DNA of 64,000 bases from Candidatus Pacearchaeota archaeon (GCA_018303845.1 JAGVXH010000003.1:186001-250000); one strand, 5' to 3'. Shown: positions 50,682-59,803, counted from the first letter of the stretch. A program made the numbers and translations. Notes: a model not told the origin generated them from the sequence alone.

Positions 50682-51545
50682 CTACCTCTTAGCATTCATC
50701 TCGATACTAACATCAACCAACCGAGCCATCTCCCCCAAAAAATCATCCGTCATCTCGAACCACTCATCCAAATCTTTCCCTTTAACCCTAGTCCTCTCCC
50801 CATGCGCAATCGCCTTCGTCGCCTCATGAACTTCCTCATAATACTTAACATATTTCTTATTCAAAATCTTTTTATCAACAAAAGCCTTCATCAAAACATT
50901 CCCAATCTCTTCAGGACTAGCAGGCATCACACCCGCACTAATCAAAGCCGCATGGGCCGAGTCAACCATAGTCCAATAAAGCCCATCAAGCACAGCAACC
51001 ATCGACTGTCGAGCTCGCGTCATATGTCCAGGCGCCCTCTGCAAAAGCGTATAAATCGATTCAGGCGTCGGACGAATCTTTCCTTCCTTAAGCAAAATCC
51101 GAAGCGGAGAAAAGAACCCACCAAAATCAATCAACGCATCCCCATATCTCAAAACATTAATCACAACAGGATCCCCCCTCATCATATCATCCCACCACGT
51201 AGACAACTTCACAGAATTAACATGAAGCGCCTTCCGATAAGGATTCGCGACAATAATCTTACCCAATTCCTCACGATACCAAGCAATCAATTCCTCATCC
51301 CACCGAATAGAAACATCATCAATAATAATAATCACATCAATATCTGAACCAGGAACTGCAATTCTCTTAGCTGACGAACCAAACAAAACAACCGACTTAA
51401 TCATCTGGTCAAACTTCTCATAAGTCTTCATCGCAAAGTCCTGTGCAATCTCACGCTCGCCAGCAATCTTCATCGTAGGCAAATCAACTTTTTTCGGCGC
51501 AGCCTTACCAACAGCACCAGCCTTTTCAACAACCTTCTTCACCAT
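50682..51545 (-). CDS. Nucleotidyltransferase with HEPN-like C-terminal part
   Basis: 287 aa. The motif VLFGSSAKRIAVPGSDIDVIIIID (about residues 42-66) is a minimal nucleotidyltransferase site. The C-terminal helical part (about 190-287) looks HEPN-like. It aligns with the central part of the protein at 35828-37690 (FFSPLRILLKEGKIRPTPESI / FLPWKSLLRMGKIKPSPEAI). Substrate unknown; an RNA or protein nucleotidyl transfer role is inferred. Confidence 0.82.
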   Translation of the reverse strand: MVKKVVEKAGAVGKAAPKKVDLPTMKIAGEREIAQDFAMKTYEKFDQMIKSVVLFGSSAKRIAVPGSDIDVIIIIDDVSIRWDEELIAWYREELGKIIVANPYRKALHVNSVKLSTWWDDMMRGDPVVINVLRYGDALIDFGGFFSPLRILLKEGKIRPTPESIYTLLQRAPGHMTRARQSMVAVLDGLYWTMVDSAHAALISAGVMPASPEEIGNVLMKAFVDKKILNKKYVKYYEEVHEATKAIAHGERTRVKGKDLDEWFEMTDDFLGEMARLVDVSIEMNAKR

Positions 51546-51633
51546 CTTTTACCTATACACAGTAACTATATTTTATAAATATGACTATATGGTACCAAAA
51601 ACTATAATTAAAAATCATTCCTAGTTAATAACC

Positions 51634-52590
51634 TTACTCAAAAACAAAAGCTTCCTTTCTGCTTCCGTTTTTATAAACCAAATTTCTTTCAGGGCCTCCA
51701 GGAATACCATTCATATCCCTATACTTAGTAATAGTTCTCCTAGCCAAACCAGCATTTTCCTCACAAATTTCTCTATCGCTATATGCTTGACCTAAGTCAA
51801 ATTCTTCACGCATAATACCATTCAGTTTCTTAAAAGAAATATACCTCTTCAAATCATCCTTAGTAGGAAGAAGGTCTTTGATATACAAAAACTGTTGACC
51901 TCCAGAAATATTCCTAATTTCAGCCCATCTATTTGATATAAGTCTGCTAACTGTACTGTGATCAATATCAAGCTCATTTGCAAGATCTCCCTGATTAAAT
52001 ATATTAAATTTAGCCTTATCAAATTCCTCCATATATTCTCTCTGCTTACCACCGATTACAACATAAGCTTTCATAAGAATGTCTCTCTTCCAAGAATCAA
52101 AAGACATCAACCTGTCTAAAAGTCTAGACGTCTCAGGATAAATAGAAGAGTCTAATGGCATAATACTCAATCTCATAGAACCCTTCAAATGATCAGAAAG
52201 AATCAACTCAGGCTTAGCTTCTTTTCTGCCAACATAAGTAACGTCGGCACTAACCATGGTATTATAATTCCCCAAACAGCCCTCTAGCCCTCTCAAGTCA
52301 GGAGTCATTATCGTCCCACACTTAGTATATTCAGAATCCCCTTTAGAGGGAATCAGCGAGCCATAAATTGTTTTAACCTTAGTGGAAGCATCAAAAAATC
52401 CAGAAGAACCGCCCTCTTTTTGCGAAACTATTTTGGACTCTATCATATCAGGGTTATAAGACACAGCCCCAACTACAGTTCTCAAAACTTCGTCTGGTAT
52501 CGACATAAGTCTAGCAAAATCAATAGTCTGCGACAGGCACAAGCTCTGACTCATTTCTAATCCTTGCGATAATGAAATTCCTAATCCCAT
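51634..52590 (-). CDS. Sigma-54 (RpoN)-like protein
   Basis: 318 aa against about 480 for bacterial RpoN. Three landmarks are in order. Region I-like LSQGLEMSQSLCLSQTIDFA is at residues 7-26. The HTH reads LDIDHSTVSRLISNRW (about 208-223), matching the D.H.STVSR..N.Y pattern. The RpoN box reads ARRTITKYRDMNGIP (about 286-300) against the family's ARRTVAKYRE.L.IP. The TATA-like ATTTATAAGG at 52611-52620 is an archaeal promoter. No AAA+ activator is nearby. The middle core-binding region is shortened. Finding it in an archaeal context is unexpected. Confidence 0.82.
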   Translation of the reverse strand: MGLGISLSQGLEMSQSLCLSQTIDFARLMSIPDEVLRTVVGAVSYNPDMIESKIVSQKEGGSSGFFDASTKVKTIYGSLIPSKGDSEYTKCGTIMTPDLRGLEGCLGNYNTMVSADVTYVGRKEAKPELILSDHLKGSMRLSIMPLDSSIYPETSRLLDRLMSFDSWKRDILMKAYVVIGGKQREYMEEFDKAKFNIFNQGDLANELDIDHSTVSRLISNRWAEIRNISGGQQFLYIKDLLPTKDDLKRYISFKKLNGIMREEFDLGQAYSDREICEENAGLARRTITKYRDMNGIPGGPERNLVYKNGSRKEAFVFE

Positions 52591-52891
52591 TCATAAAACA
52601 AAAAATAAAACCTTATAAATCTTTCTACAATTAACTACTTAATAGTTAATACATAACTAGCCAAAAATTAAACTACCCATCTCAAAACATAACTAACAAA
52701 CCCCATATCAATTCACATAATCTGCGAGAATCTGTGTAATCTGCGGCTAATTTCACTCACTCCTAACAGTTTCTAAAACTCCTCCTTAATCCAACCGCTT
52801 AAACTCCCTAACTATAAAAACACCAACTTCCCAAAACTTATAAATCCTCCGCCAAGTCATCTAATTTCTAAAGTCTAATTTCTCTCAAGAT
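52591..52891. other. Gap with promoter of sigma-54-like gene and repeats
   Basis: A TATA-like box at 52611-52620, AATCTGCG/AATCTGTG units (52718-52750) ending GCGGCTAAT, and a short TAATTTC array at 52860-52883 touching the 3' end of the next minus-strand gene. No gene seen. Confidence 0.75.
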
Positions 52892-54874
52892 TCACGCCAT
52901 CGGCGTCCCACCAAATCTTGAGCCCCCACCAACCTGTTGCCCCCCAAGCTCAACTGGCATCGTCGTAAACCCAGCCCCAAAATAAGAATGATGTATCTGT
53001 GGATTCAAATTCCCATAACCACCAAAATAACTCCCTTGCATATCCATAGCCGCACCCCAAGTCGGACCATTTTTCATCCCATAAATCCCAGAGCCAAAAG
53101 CAGCAAGAGTCATAGAATGCGGCAACTTCTTAAAATGCTGAATCATTCCACCAGCCTCAGTAATCTTCCTCATCTCATCAAATCGCCCAGTCTTTTCTAG
53201 CTCCTCCAAAATCGCCTTAACCGGAACATTTCCCATTCCAGGAACCAAATGCGTATCAGCATAACCAAAATTATCCGTCAAATGAATATGCTTAACCATA
53301 GACTTATCTCCTCCCTTCTTGTCCGTCCCAGAAATAATCTTAGTCTGCTCAACAATATCCTCCGTAGTAAATCCTTTCTTCCTCATTAAATTCAAATGCC
53401 CAACATCCCAGGTCACCCCAAGCTTATCCTTAGCCAATTTCGCAGCCTTCTTCTCATCAACGCCCCTTTCAATCAACTGCTTAGTAAAATTATCTCTAGA
53501 CTTCCCAATTAATTCCCTCATGTCCTCAGCCCTCGCAAACGCATACTGCCCAATCATCATATTCTCAACAGCCAAAACCGGAGCCTTCTCCTTCCAATTA
53601 TCCCAACTCTTCGCAGCCAAATTTCCAAAAGTCTCCGCCGCCTTCTCCATGGCAAAAGCCTCACCAGATTTAAACAATTCCGGCGCCTTCCTGTCAGTTA
53701 TTTCCTGCAACTTCTTAAAAGACTGACTAAGATTATGATGTTTTTGGAGAGGTGCCAGAACACTAGTGACAACCTCATCTCCAACTTTAAAATATCCGCC
53801 AACCGCAGAGCTCTTAACATATCCTTCGGCCAATTCTTTCAATGCCTTCTTCTGTTCCTCGGTTCCATATTTATACGCCTGACCAAAAGCCCCAGCAAAA
53901 GACAACTCTGCATTCTGCATAAAAACATCCGCCTTCTGCATCTGTTCATATTGAACCCTCTGCTCATCCTTAAATTCCAATTCTTTCTTAAACTTCCCAT
54001 CTTCACCCATCTCAAAAATTTTTTTCCCATCACTAGAAACAACAGCATTAACATAATTATCTCTAAAATAAATCGGCGCAGCCCCCATAATTTCTTCAAC
54101 ATGCTTACTCATCTGCGCAACCTCAGTCAACTTATTCGCCCATTCACCTTCATTAATACTCCCAATAGAACCCTCGGCATCATACAACAACCCCTTTTCC
54201 CCTTCTATAAAATCATACTTCAAACTCATATCTTTATTCCAGATAGGCTTACCTTTATCATCTCTTGCAACCTTTCCTCCTCTCTCAAACAACTCCGGAT
54301 GTTCCGGCCGAATCTTAAACTCTCTCTTAATAGAAACAGCCTGCCCAGTTTCCTGATTAATAGCAACACCTCTCTCCATAACATATTTCCCTTCACCCTT
54401 CTTCTCGTCCCCAGGTCTCCACTCCGTCCCAGGCGCCCCATTAGCAGCATGAATAACAAACGGCAAATTCCCACTCGGATCCAAAATTTGAGCCTTCTCA
54501 ATCGCAGCAAACATTCTCCTCTCTCCATCTTCTCGAGCACCAGGCTCCCAACCCCTCTCCCCAAATCCAGCCGCATCAATTAACGGACCATGCACCGACG
54601 GCTTAACCCCAGTCAACTTCATCAAAGCCCTCATCTCCTCGAAATGCTGTCGCGGAATACTCTCTCCAACATCAGGCTGAAGCATCGTCACTTCAAAAGT
54701 CTTCGTCCCATGCTTAATCGCATTAATAACATCCTGCACCTGATTAGCACTCTGCGGCGAACCAGGAAAACCCAAATTCGCAGCACTCATTCGATACCCA
54801 GTCAAATTACCATAATCAGGACTAAGCGCAGAAAAGCCACCGCCATAAAAACCCTCATAACTCGTCACCATCAA
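52892..54874 (-). CDS. Xylose-isomerase-like TIM-barrel protein, 660 aa
   Basis: Parts of an AP-endonuclease-2/xylose-isomerase-like TIM barrel are visible: an N-terminal strand set (FEVTMLQPDVGE, KPSVHGPL, PFVIHAANG) and, after a long helical insertion (about residues 200-440), GVTWDVGHLNLMR, VKHIHLTDNFGYADTHLVPGMGNVP. The conserved H/D/E residues fit a metal-dependent sugar isomerase or endonuclease IV fold. The C terminus is Gly/Tyr-rich. Substrate unknown. Confidence 0.75.
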   Translation of the reverse strand: MMVTSYEGFYGGGFSALSPDYGNLTGYRMSAANLGFPGSPQSANQVQDVINAIKHGTKTFEVTMLQPDVGESIPRQHFEEMRALMKLTGVKPSVHGPLIDAAGFGERGWEPGAREDGERRMFAAIEKAQILDPSGNLPFVIHAANGAPGTEWRPGDEKKGEGKYVMERGVAINQETGQAVSIKREFKIRPEHPELFERGGKVARDDKGKPIWNKDMSLKYDFIEGEKGLLYDAEGSIGSINEGEWANKLTEVAQMSKHVEEIMGAAPIYFRDNYVNAVVSSDGKKIFEMGEDGKFKKELEFKDEQRVQYEQMQKADVFMQNAELSFAGAFGQAYKYGTEEQKKALKELAEGYVKSSAVGGYFKVGDEVVTSVLAPLQKHHNLSQSFKKLQEITDRKAPELFKSGEAFAMEKAAETFGNLAAKSWDNWKEKAPVLAVENMMIGQYAFARAEDMRELIGKSRDNFTKQLIERGVDEKKAAKLAKDKLGVTWDVGHLNLMRKKGFTTEDIVEQTKIISGTDKKGGDKSMVKHIHLTDNFGYADTHLVPGMGNVPVKAILEELEKTGRFDEMRKITEAGGMIQHFKKLPHSMTLAAFGSGIYGMKNGPTWGAAMDMQGSYFGGYGNLNPQIHHSYFGAGFTTMPVELGGQQVGGGSRFGGTPMA

Positions 54875-54922
54875 TCACCTACAAAACATAATCCAACTTA
54901 TTATATAAAACTTCTCACAATC

Positions 54923-54948
54923 CCTAATAGCTAACGGCTAATAGCTAG
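54923..54948 (+). repeat. Tandem 7-base repeat, GCTAACA type
   Basis: Units GCTAACG, GCTAATA, GCTAG; it extends into the 3' end of the minus-strand gene. Confidence 0.85.
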
Positions 54949-55465
54949 CCTCCCGCTTCTCCTTCCTCTTCTTCTCTGCCTCCTCATCCCGAAATCCAGC
55001 AACCTCAAGCATCGACCTCTTCCCCCACCTATCTTCAACCCTTTCCACCTCAACCTCAACCTTAACATAACTAACATCTTCAATCTTATCTCCGCCTCCA
55101 ATCCCCTCATACTTTCCCAAATCATAAGAATCCTTCACTTCACTAACCCGATAACCGTCACTCCTCTTCTCCGAAAAACCAACAACCTCCTCTAACTCAC
55201 TAACATCCTTCCTGTCTTCCCTAGCAATCTTCCTCTCAGGCAGAAAAGCAATCCTTTCCAAAATCTCATTGGCATCATCTTCTTCATCATTCCCATCGCC
55301 AAGCAAAGCATCAACATTTCTCTCGACCCAATCCTCTTCGAAAACAATAATAGAATCCTTCTCAACGACAATCCGCGGCAAATCCAAATCTTCAAAAACA
55401 CCCACCTCAGCATCCTCGCTCACAATCTCTTCAGTCACCTCCTCCAATATATCCTCATCAGACAT
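54938..55465 (-). CDS. Acidic hypothetical protein, 175 aa
   Basis: From ATG 55465. Strongly acidic, disordered-looking (EDILEEVTEEIVSEDAEVG...) with a basic tail. The last residues (ASY) and the TAG stop are encoded by the GCTAACA-type repeat at 54923-54948, so the repeat forms the gene's end. Family unknown. Confidence 0.65.
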   Translation of the reverse strand: MSDEDILEEVTEEIVSEDAEVGVFEDLDLPRIVVEKDSIIVFEEDWVERNVDALLGDGNDEEDDANEILERIAFLPERKIAREDRKDVSELEEVVGFSEKRSDGYRVSEVKDSYDLGKYEGIGGGDKIEDVSYVKVEVEVERVEDRWGKRSMLEVAGFRDEEAEKKRKEKREASY

Positions 55466-55596
55466 ACAAATCACAAGAATCTAAACTTTATCTAATTTTC
55501 TAAATCAAAAAAGCCTCAATCTTCTTCCAAAAAATTATCACTTAAAAAAGACAACAATAAAAAAGTTTATAAATTAAGTATTCCCTATCTCAAAAC

Positions 55597-56382
55597 ATGA
55601 AACAACTAGGAGAAGCAAATTTAATAGAAGTTCCAAAGCAGTCTTTCGGATTTTATAATATACCAGAACACACAAAAAAAACATTGTTAGAAGCATTCCC
55701 GCAACTAACAGAAAAATACAGCCCACAAGCACTAGCAAAAGCAGGAGTAGAAAAATTTTATTTTGACAAAGAAGGAACATTGATAGGGTCCAACTCCATA
55801 ATCCCAATTCTAATGAATCAAAACAATATGTTCCCAGAAGGAGAACATCTTTTATCGATATCTGAATTCGCAAGAGCACACAATGAAAACCAAAAAGCAT
55901 TTAGTGGGACATATCAAGATACAGGAATAATTATAAGAACAACAGACAGCCCTTTTTCGCAAAGTCTATACGATCAAATAAAGAAAAGAGGAATAACCCC
56001 AACTCAAGAAGAGCCAATAGTAATATCTCTAACAAATCTAGAATTAAGACAAGACCAAGGTTCAAGCTATGGATTCATGCCAGAGATAAAAGATGATGTT
56101 AGTCTAATTGTAGCCTCAGCATACGGAAGAAGAGAAGAAATAGAAACTTTTACTCTTTATGACGCCCAAGGTATCCCAATCCCAAACAAGTTAGGAGATA
56201 AACAAATCTGGAAAAGATCTGCTGGCGTGGCTAGAGTCTTTTCCAATAGCTACCTAGGCGCGAGCTCGAGCGGCCCTCATTTGGCGGGCTCTTACTGTAA
56301 CGGCCGGGTAGCGGTTGGGTCACCTGTCCCGCAAATTGCAAAAATAAAAAAAGATTTAGAAAATAGAGTAGCAAAATTATAA
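55597..56382 (+). CDS. Hypothetical protein, 261 aa, with GC-rich C-terminal patch
   Basis: Not recognised. A soluble protein with a TATA-like GTTTATAAA (55563-55571) about 28 bases upstream. The segment coding for YLGASSSGPHLAGSYCNGR (about 56250-56335) is strikingly GC-rich compared with the rest and may be a conserved structured motif or a recent exchange. Confidence 0.7.
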   Translation: MKQLGEANLIEVPKQSFGFYNIPEHTKKTLLEAFPQLTEKYSPQALAKAGVEKFYFDKEGTLIGSNSIIPILMNQNNMFPEGEHLLSISEFARAHNENQKAFSGTYQDTGIIIRTTDSPFSQSLYDQIKKRGITPTQEEPIVISLTNLELRQDQGSSYGFMPEIKDDVSLIVASAYGRREEIETFTLYDAQGIPIPNKLGDKQIWKRSAGVARVFSNSYLGASSSGPHLAGSYCNGRVAVGSPVPQIAKIKKDLENRVAKL

Positions 56383-57160
56383 AAACCGAAATAAAAAAAG
56401 AATCAACCTTAACCTACTCAATTCCAAAACATTCCAGTCTTCGGGCCAAACTATAAAAATCATACACCAACCTAATTCTAGTTTTTTCACATAACTCTGC
56501 TTCTCAAATATAAAAGAAATCGTCTTTTCAAAACAACATTGATACTTTTCTTTTCAACTAATTTTCAGTTTTATGTTTGCAAGTTAATCCCCTTCGGACA
56601 ACCTAACCAGGCCCCAATCTCCAACCTCACAAAATGAAAATCCGTGTGCGAAATTTTAATAACCACTCCCCAAACCCATTGCCTCCCAAAATACTGCCCA
56701 TTGCCCACTTCCCCTTCTTCACATTGCCGTCCCAAAACATTACCTAAATCCAATCCGTATAATCCGTGAAATCCGTGCCAATATTAACAACCACACCCCA
56801 AAACAAAAATCTGTGCAAATCTGCGAAATCTGTGGCTAAATTTTTCCTCACCCAAAAACCCAATCCGTGAAAATCCATATGCCGACATTAGCAACCCACT
56901 AACAACCAACGACTAACAACCAACGACTAACAACCAACAGCTAACCCCGAACCCCGACCCACGTCAGCAGGTACATCATACAAACAAAATTAACTTTCTT
57001 GTAGCCAAAAAAATTCGCGCGCATTCGCGTAAATTCGCGGCCAAATAACAAACAACTCACTCCCAAAACAACACCCCAACCCCAACAAACAAAACCCATC
57101 CCAAAAACCTTACGCCCATACTTTTCTTTAAAGATTATATACAAGAACTTAAGGCAGAAC
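56383..57160. repeat. Long non-coding repeat region
   Basis: About 780 bases without a gene. AATCCGTG-family units occur at about 56637-56660, 56750-56785, 56808-56840 and 56866-56885, and a diverged ATTCGCG version at 57010-57045. TTGCCCA-type units lie at 56690-56715 and ACTAACAACCAACG (14-base, 2x7) units at 56897-56945. Both flanking genes end here, so it is a 3'-3' region. Confidence 0.85.
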
Positions 57161-57787
57161 CTAAATCATAGAAAGCCCCTTACTTCGACGCGGGCGAGAA
57201 CCACTAACCCCACTTTCCAACGAAGACTTTTTTTCTCTTCTCTTCTCGCCTTTCTTCTTCTGCCCCCCAGTATTATACAAAGAACTTTCCGAAACACCTT
57301 TCCCAGCATTATTATACAAACTCACCGAATCACTCCCCTTCTTCCCAGTAGCCCCATACAAATCAATCCCACTTCCAGTCCCATACAAATTAGCACCACT
57401 AGCGACACCTCCATATAAATTCTTACCACCAACACTCCCGCCATACAAATCCCCACCACCCGATTCAGCAGCTTCATAAAAAAAACCAGCCCCGCCAAAC
57501 TCCTCCTCGTCCTCTTCAAAATCATCTCTACCAAAAGCAGATTCAAATTCCTCACCCTCAAGCTCCTCCTCTAAACCACGACCTCCCCAAACTTCCTTCG
57601 CACTCCCACGCGCAAGCATCGTATCTCCAATCGAAAAATCTTCCTTCTTCTCTTCTTCTAAATCCTCCTCACCAAAATCCTCTCCCTCAAAAAAATCCCT
57701 CTCACCCCAAACTTCCTCATCGTCAGCCCCAGCCACATCATCCCCCTTAGCCTCATCTCTTAAATCCTTATTCTCCTTAACACTCAT
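57161..57787 (-). CDS. Low-complexity protein with LYG repeats, 208 aa
   Basis: The N-terminal half is very acidic (EEDLEEEKKEDF...); the C-terminal half holds repeats of the form GG-x-LYGG/NLYG/DLYG/SLYN, then a basic tail. No enzyme motif. Possibly a disordered scaffold or surface-binding protein. It lies upstream, on the same strand, of the repeat region. Confidence 0.65.
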   Translation of the reverse strand: MSVKENKDLRDEAKGDDVAGADDEEVWGERDFFEGEDFGEEDLEEEKKEDFSIGDTMLARGSAKEVWGGRGLEEELEGEEFESAFGRDDFEEDEEEFGGAGFFYEAAESGGGDLYGGSVGGKNLYGGVASGANLYGTGSGIDLYGATGKKGSDSVSLYNNAGKGVSESSLYNTGGQKKKGEKRREKKSSLESGVSGSRPRRSKGLSMI

Positions 57788-57831
57788 GCAGCCAAAACAA
57801 AATCAATATTTAACAATCTTGCGCCCCATCC

Positions 57832-59376
57832 TCATTCCTTCTTAAAAGCATCAAAGAATCCAACCGACCCACCATCCGCCAACCCCTCAACCGCATCCGA
57901 ATCAATATTGTCAAACCCAACCCCAGGAGCCGAAGCCATCCTATGCGCCTTCTTGTAGACATCATAAATCGTATAAAGCGTAGAGGCAGCTCCACTAATC
58001 GCATCCGCCCTCATCTTCTTCTCAAAAAAATTATCCCCCTTAATGTCTTTAGCCTCAACAAAAACAACCCCGCCCTTCTTCGCATCCTTCTTCTTCGAAA
58101 AAAATGTTCCAAACAAAGCACTAAAAGGATTAATGTCCAAATCATTTCCCTTACCATTTTCCAACTGCTTCTTCTTCGTCTCAAAATCAATCCTCTCCCT
58201 CTCCTCCGGACTCTTCAAAAAATAATCCAAATCACTTTTCAACTCTTTCAACGCATCCCCAGCAACATCCATCGAAAATTCCATACTCTTTTCCAAATCA
58301 CTTTTATCACAAAGTTTCTTCGCCGCCGCCAACTCCTCATCATTTAAAGCATAAGAATCAAACCAAATGTCCACTACTCCACCCTGACCAAAACCATAAT
58401 CACCTTTCTGCGTCACCCTCTGCGAAACATGCCCACGATATTTCATCGTAATAATAATCACCTTATTATATCTCCTACGAGCATTATAACTATTAGGAAT
58501 ATCCACCTTCTTCGCGCCGAACAATTGCAACTCAAACATCGAAGTAGAAAACGCATTAACAAGAGCCGCATCTTTTTCAAAACCCTGTTGCCTAAGCTTC
58601 TCCGCCGCTTCCAAATAAGGCTTCATCCAAGCCGAATAAAGTTTCACTGTCTCAACCTGCGACTTCAGATAATTCTTCTCGATACTAAATCTCTTCCGAA
58701 GCTCGGATTCACTATACTTAACCCACTGATTAAACTCTTCAATTCGCGGAATCAAAATCCTCATCACAGAATCATTAATCAAACCAGCCCCGCCATTCTT
58801 AATATCCTCCCTATTCATCTTCTTCACATCTTCAACCGAATTCGCCATCATAAAAGCCTCACGCAAAGTCGAAAATCCCATCTCCGCCGAAGCCATCGAA
58901 TGAATCGCCCCACGTCCCTTCTTCATGTCAACATTATCCAACCAAATCTGTTTCAAAGCAAGCGTCCCCTCTTCCTTCTTGTCCTTAGAATTATAAGCAT
59001 CATAACTCGCAAGCCGGAGCTCAAACTCCTTCAAATCATAAATCAAATTCAAAATCGACTTCACAATCTGATTCATTCCACCAAGAATCTTCATCCCCTC
59101 TTCCTGCATCTTCGTCGCCTTCATATTCATCTCACTAAACTGCCCCGAACCAGGACTCGCCATAAAATTATCAATCGTCTTCTGCATCCCTCCCCAGCCA
59201 ATCTGCGCCGCAAAATCCAAAATCCAATAATAAATCGGCTCCAACTGATTCTGTTGCGAATCAAAACTCAAAACATGTGAAGAAACCTTCCCCTTTTCAT
59301 CCATTCCCATCCCAGCCAGCCCACCAGTCCGATGCACGTCCATCATAACCTTGCCAATCGCCTCTCTTAAATCCAT
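57832..59376 (-). CDS. Lineage-specific helical protein, 514 aa
   Basis: From ATG 59376, fixed by a TATA-like ATTTATATA at 59396-59404; an 80-codon upstream extension is unlikely because it overlaps the divergent gene. Mostly alpha-helical with a middle region RRRYNKVIIITMKYRGHVSQRV. No family I can name; the style resembles conserved DPANN-specific proteins. Confidence 0.75.
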   Translation of the reverse strand: MDLREAIGKVMMDVHRTGGLAGMGMDEKGKVSSHVLSFDSQQNQLEPIYYWILDFAAQIGWGGMQKTIDNFMASPGSGQFSEMNMKATKMQEEGMKILGGMNQIVKSILNLIYDLKEFELRLASYDAYNSKDKKEEGTLALKQIWLDNVDMKKGRGAIHSMASAEMGFSTLREAFMMANSVEDVKKMNREDIKNGGAGLINDSVMRILIPRIEEFNQWVKYSESELRKRFSIEKNYLKSQVETVKLYSAWMKPYLEAAEKLRQQGFEKDAALVNAFSTSMFELQLFGAKKVDIPNSYNARRRYNKVIIITMKYRGHVSQRVTQKGDYGFGQGGVVDIWFDSYALNDEELAAAKKLCDKSDLEKSMEFSMDVAGDALKELKSDLDYFLKSPEERERIDFETKKKQLENGKGNDLDINPFSALFGTFFSKKKDAKKGGVVFVEAKDIKGDNFFEKKMRADAISGAASTLYTIYDVYKKAHRMASAPGVGFDNIDSDAVEGLADGGSVGFFDAFKKE

Positions 59377-59449
59377 ACAACCGAAAAGAATACCGAATAT
59401 ATAAATCTTAACCCCAAATATTTTAATACTACGGCATCTTCTTCTAATC

Positions 59450-59803
59450 ATGTTATTCAACAGAAATAAAAACAGAAATAAAATGATAGACGTCCGACAA
59501 CTAGAAAAACGCGGCGTAGTCAAACTACCAAAAAAAGAAATAACCGTCCCAACAACTAAAGAAGGATTCGTAGAATTTAACAAACCAAAATCCAACGCAG
59601 ACTTCTTCGGTTTCACAAATACTCCACCTCACGATTCACAACTCACGACTCACGATTCATCAGACAACTACAACAAACGAGAAGTCGACACAAAAATGGC
59701 AAACCTCGACAATAAAATCTACAAACTAGAACAAAGAATCGAACTCCTAGAAAAAAAACTAGACATCAACCAATCCAACAACTCAAACCCAATCGGCTGG
59801 TAA
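59450..59803 (+). CDS. Small coiled-coil protein, 117 aa, with repeat-encoded linker
   Basis: A short N-terminal part (RQLEKRGVVKLPKKEITVP...) and a C-terminal coiled coil (LDNKIYKLEQRIELLEKKLD). The linker HDSQLTTHDSSDN is encoded by 7-base units of the ACTCACG/ATTCACA type (59625-59661). Divergent from the gene at 57832. An ATG at 59483 is an alternative start. Confidence 0.7.
   Translation: MLFNRNKNRNKMIDVRQLEKRGVVKLPKKEITVPTTKEGFVEFNKPKSNADFFGFTNTPPHDSQLTTHDSSDNYNKREVDTKMANLDNKIYKLEQRIELLEKKLDINQSNNSNPIGW

Noticed and set aside
56255..56280. Cloning-vector polylinker contamination (SacI/XhoI-like sites)
   Set aside because: The reading frame continues through it into a plausible C terminus, and no other vector sequence is recognisable.
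58429..59280. Plus-strand frame of 283 codons opposite the 514-aa gene
   Set aside because: A shadow frame with His/Arg/Ile-rich, low-quality composition; the minus-strand gene has a good promoter and start.
59377..59616. 80-residue N-terminal extension of the gene at 57832
   Set aside because: It runs through the promoter and into the divergent gene at 59450, and the TATA-like box at 59396 points to ATG 59376.
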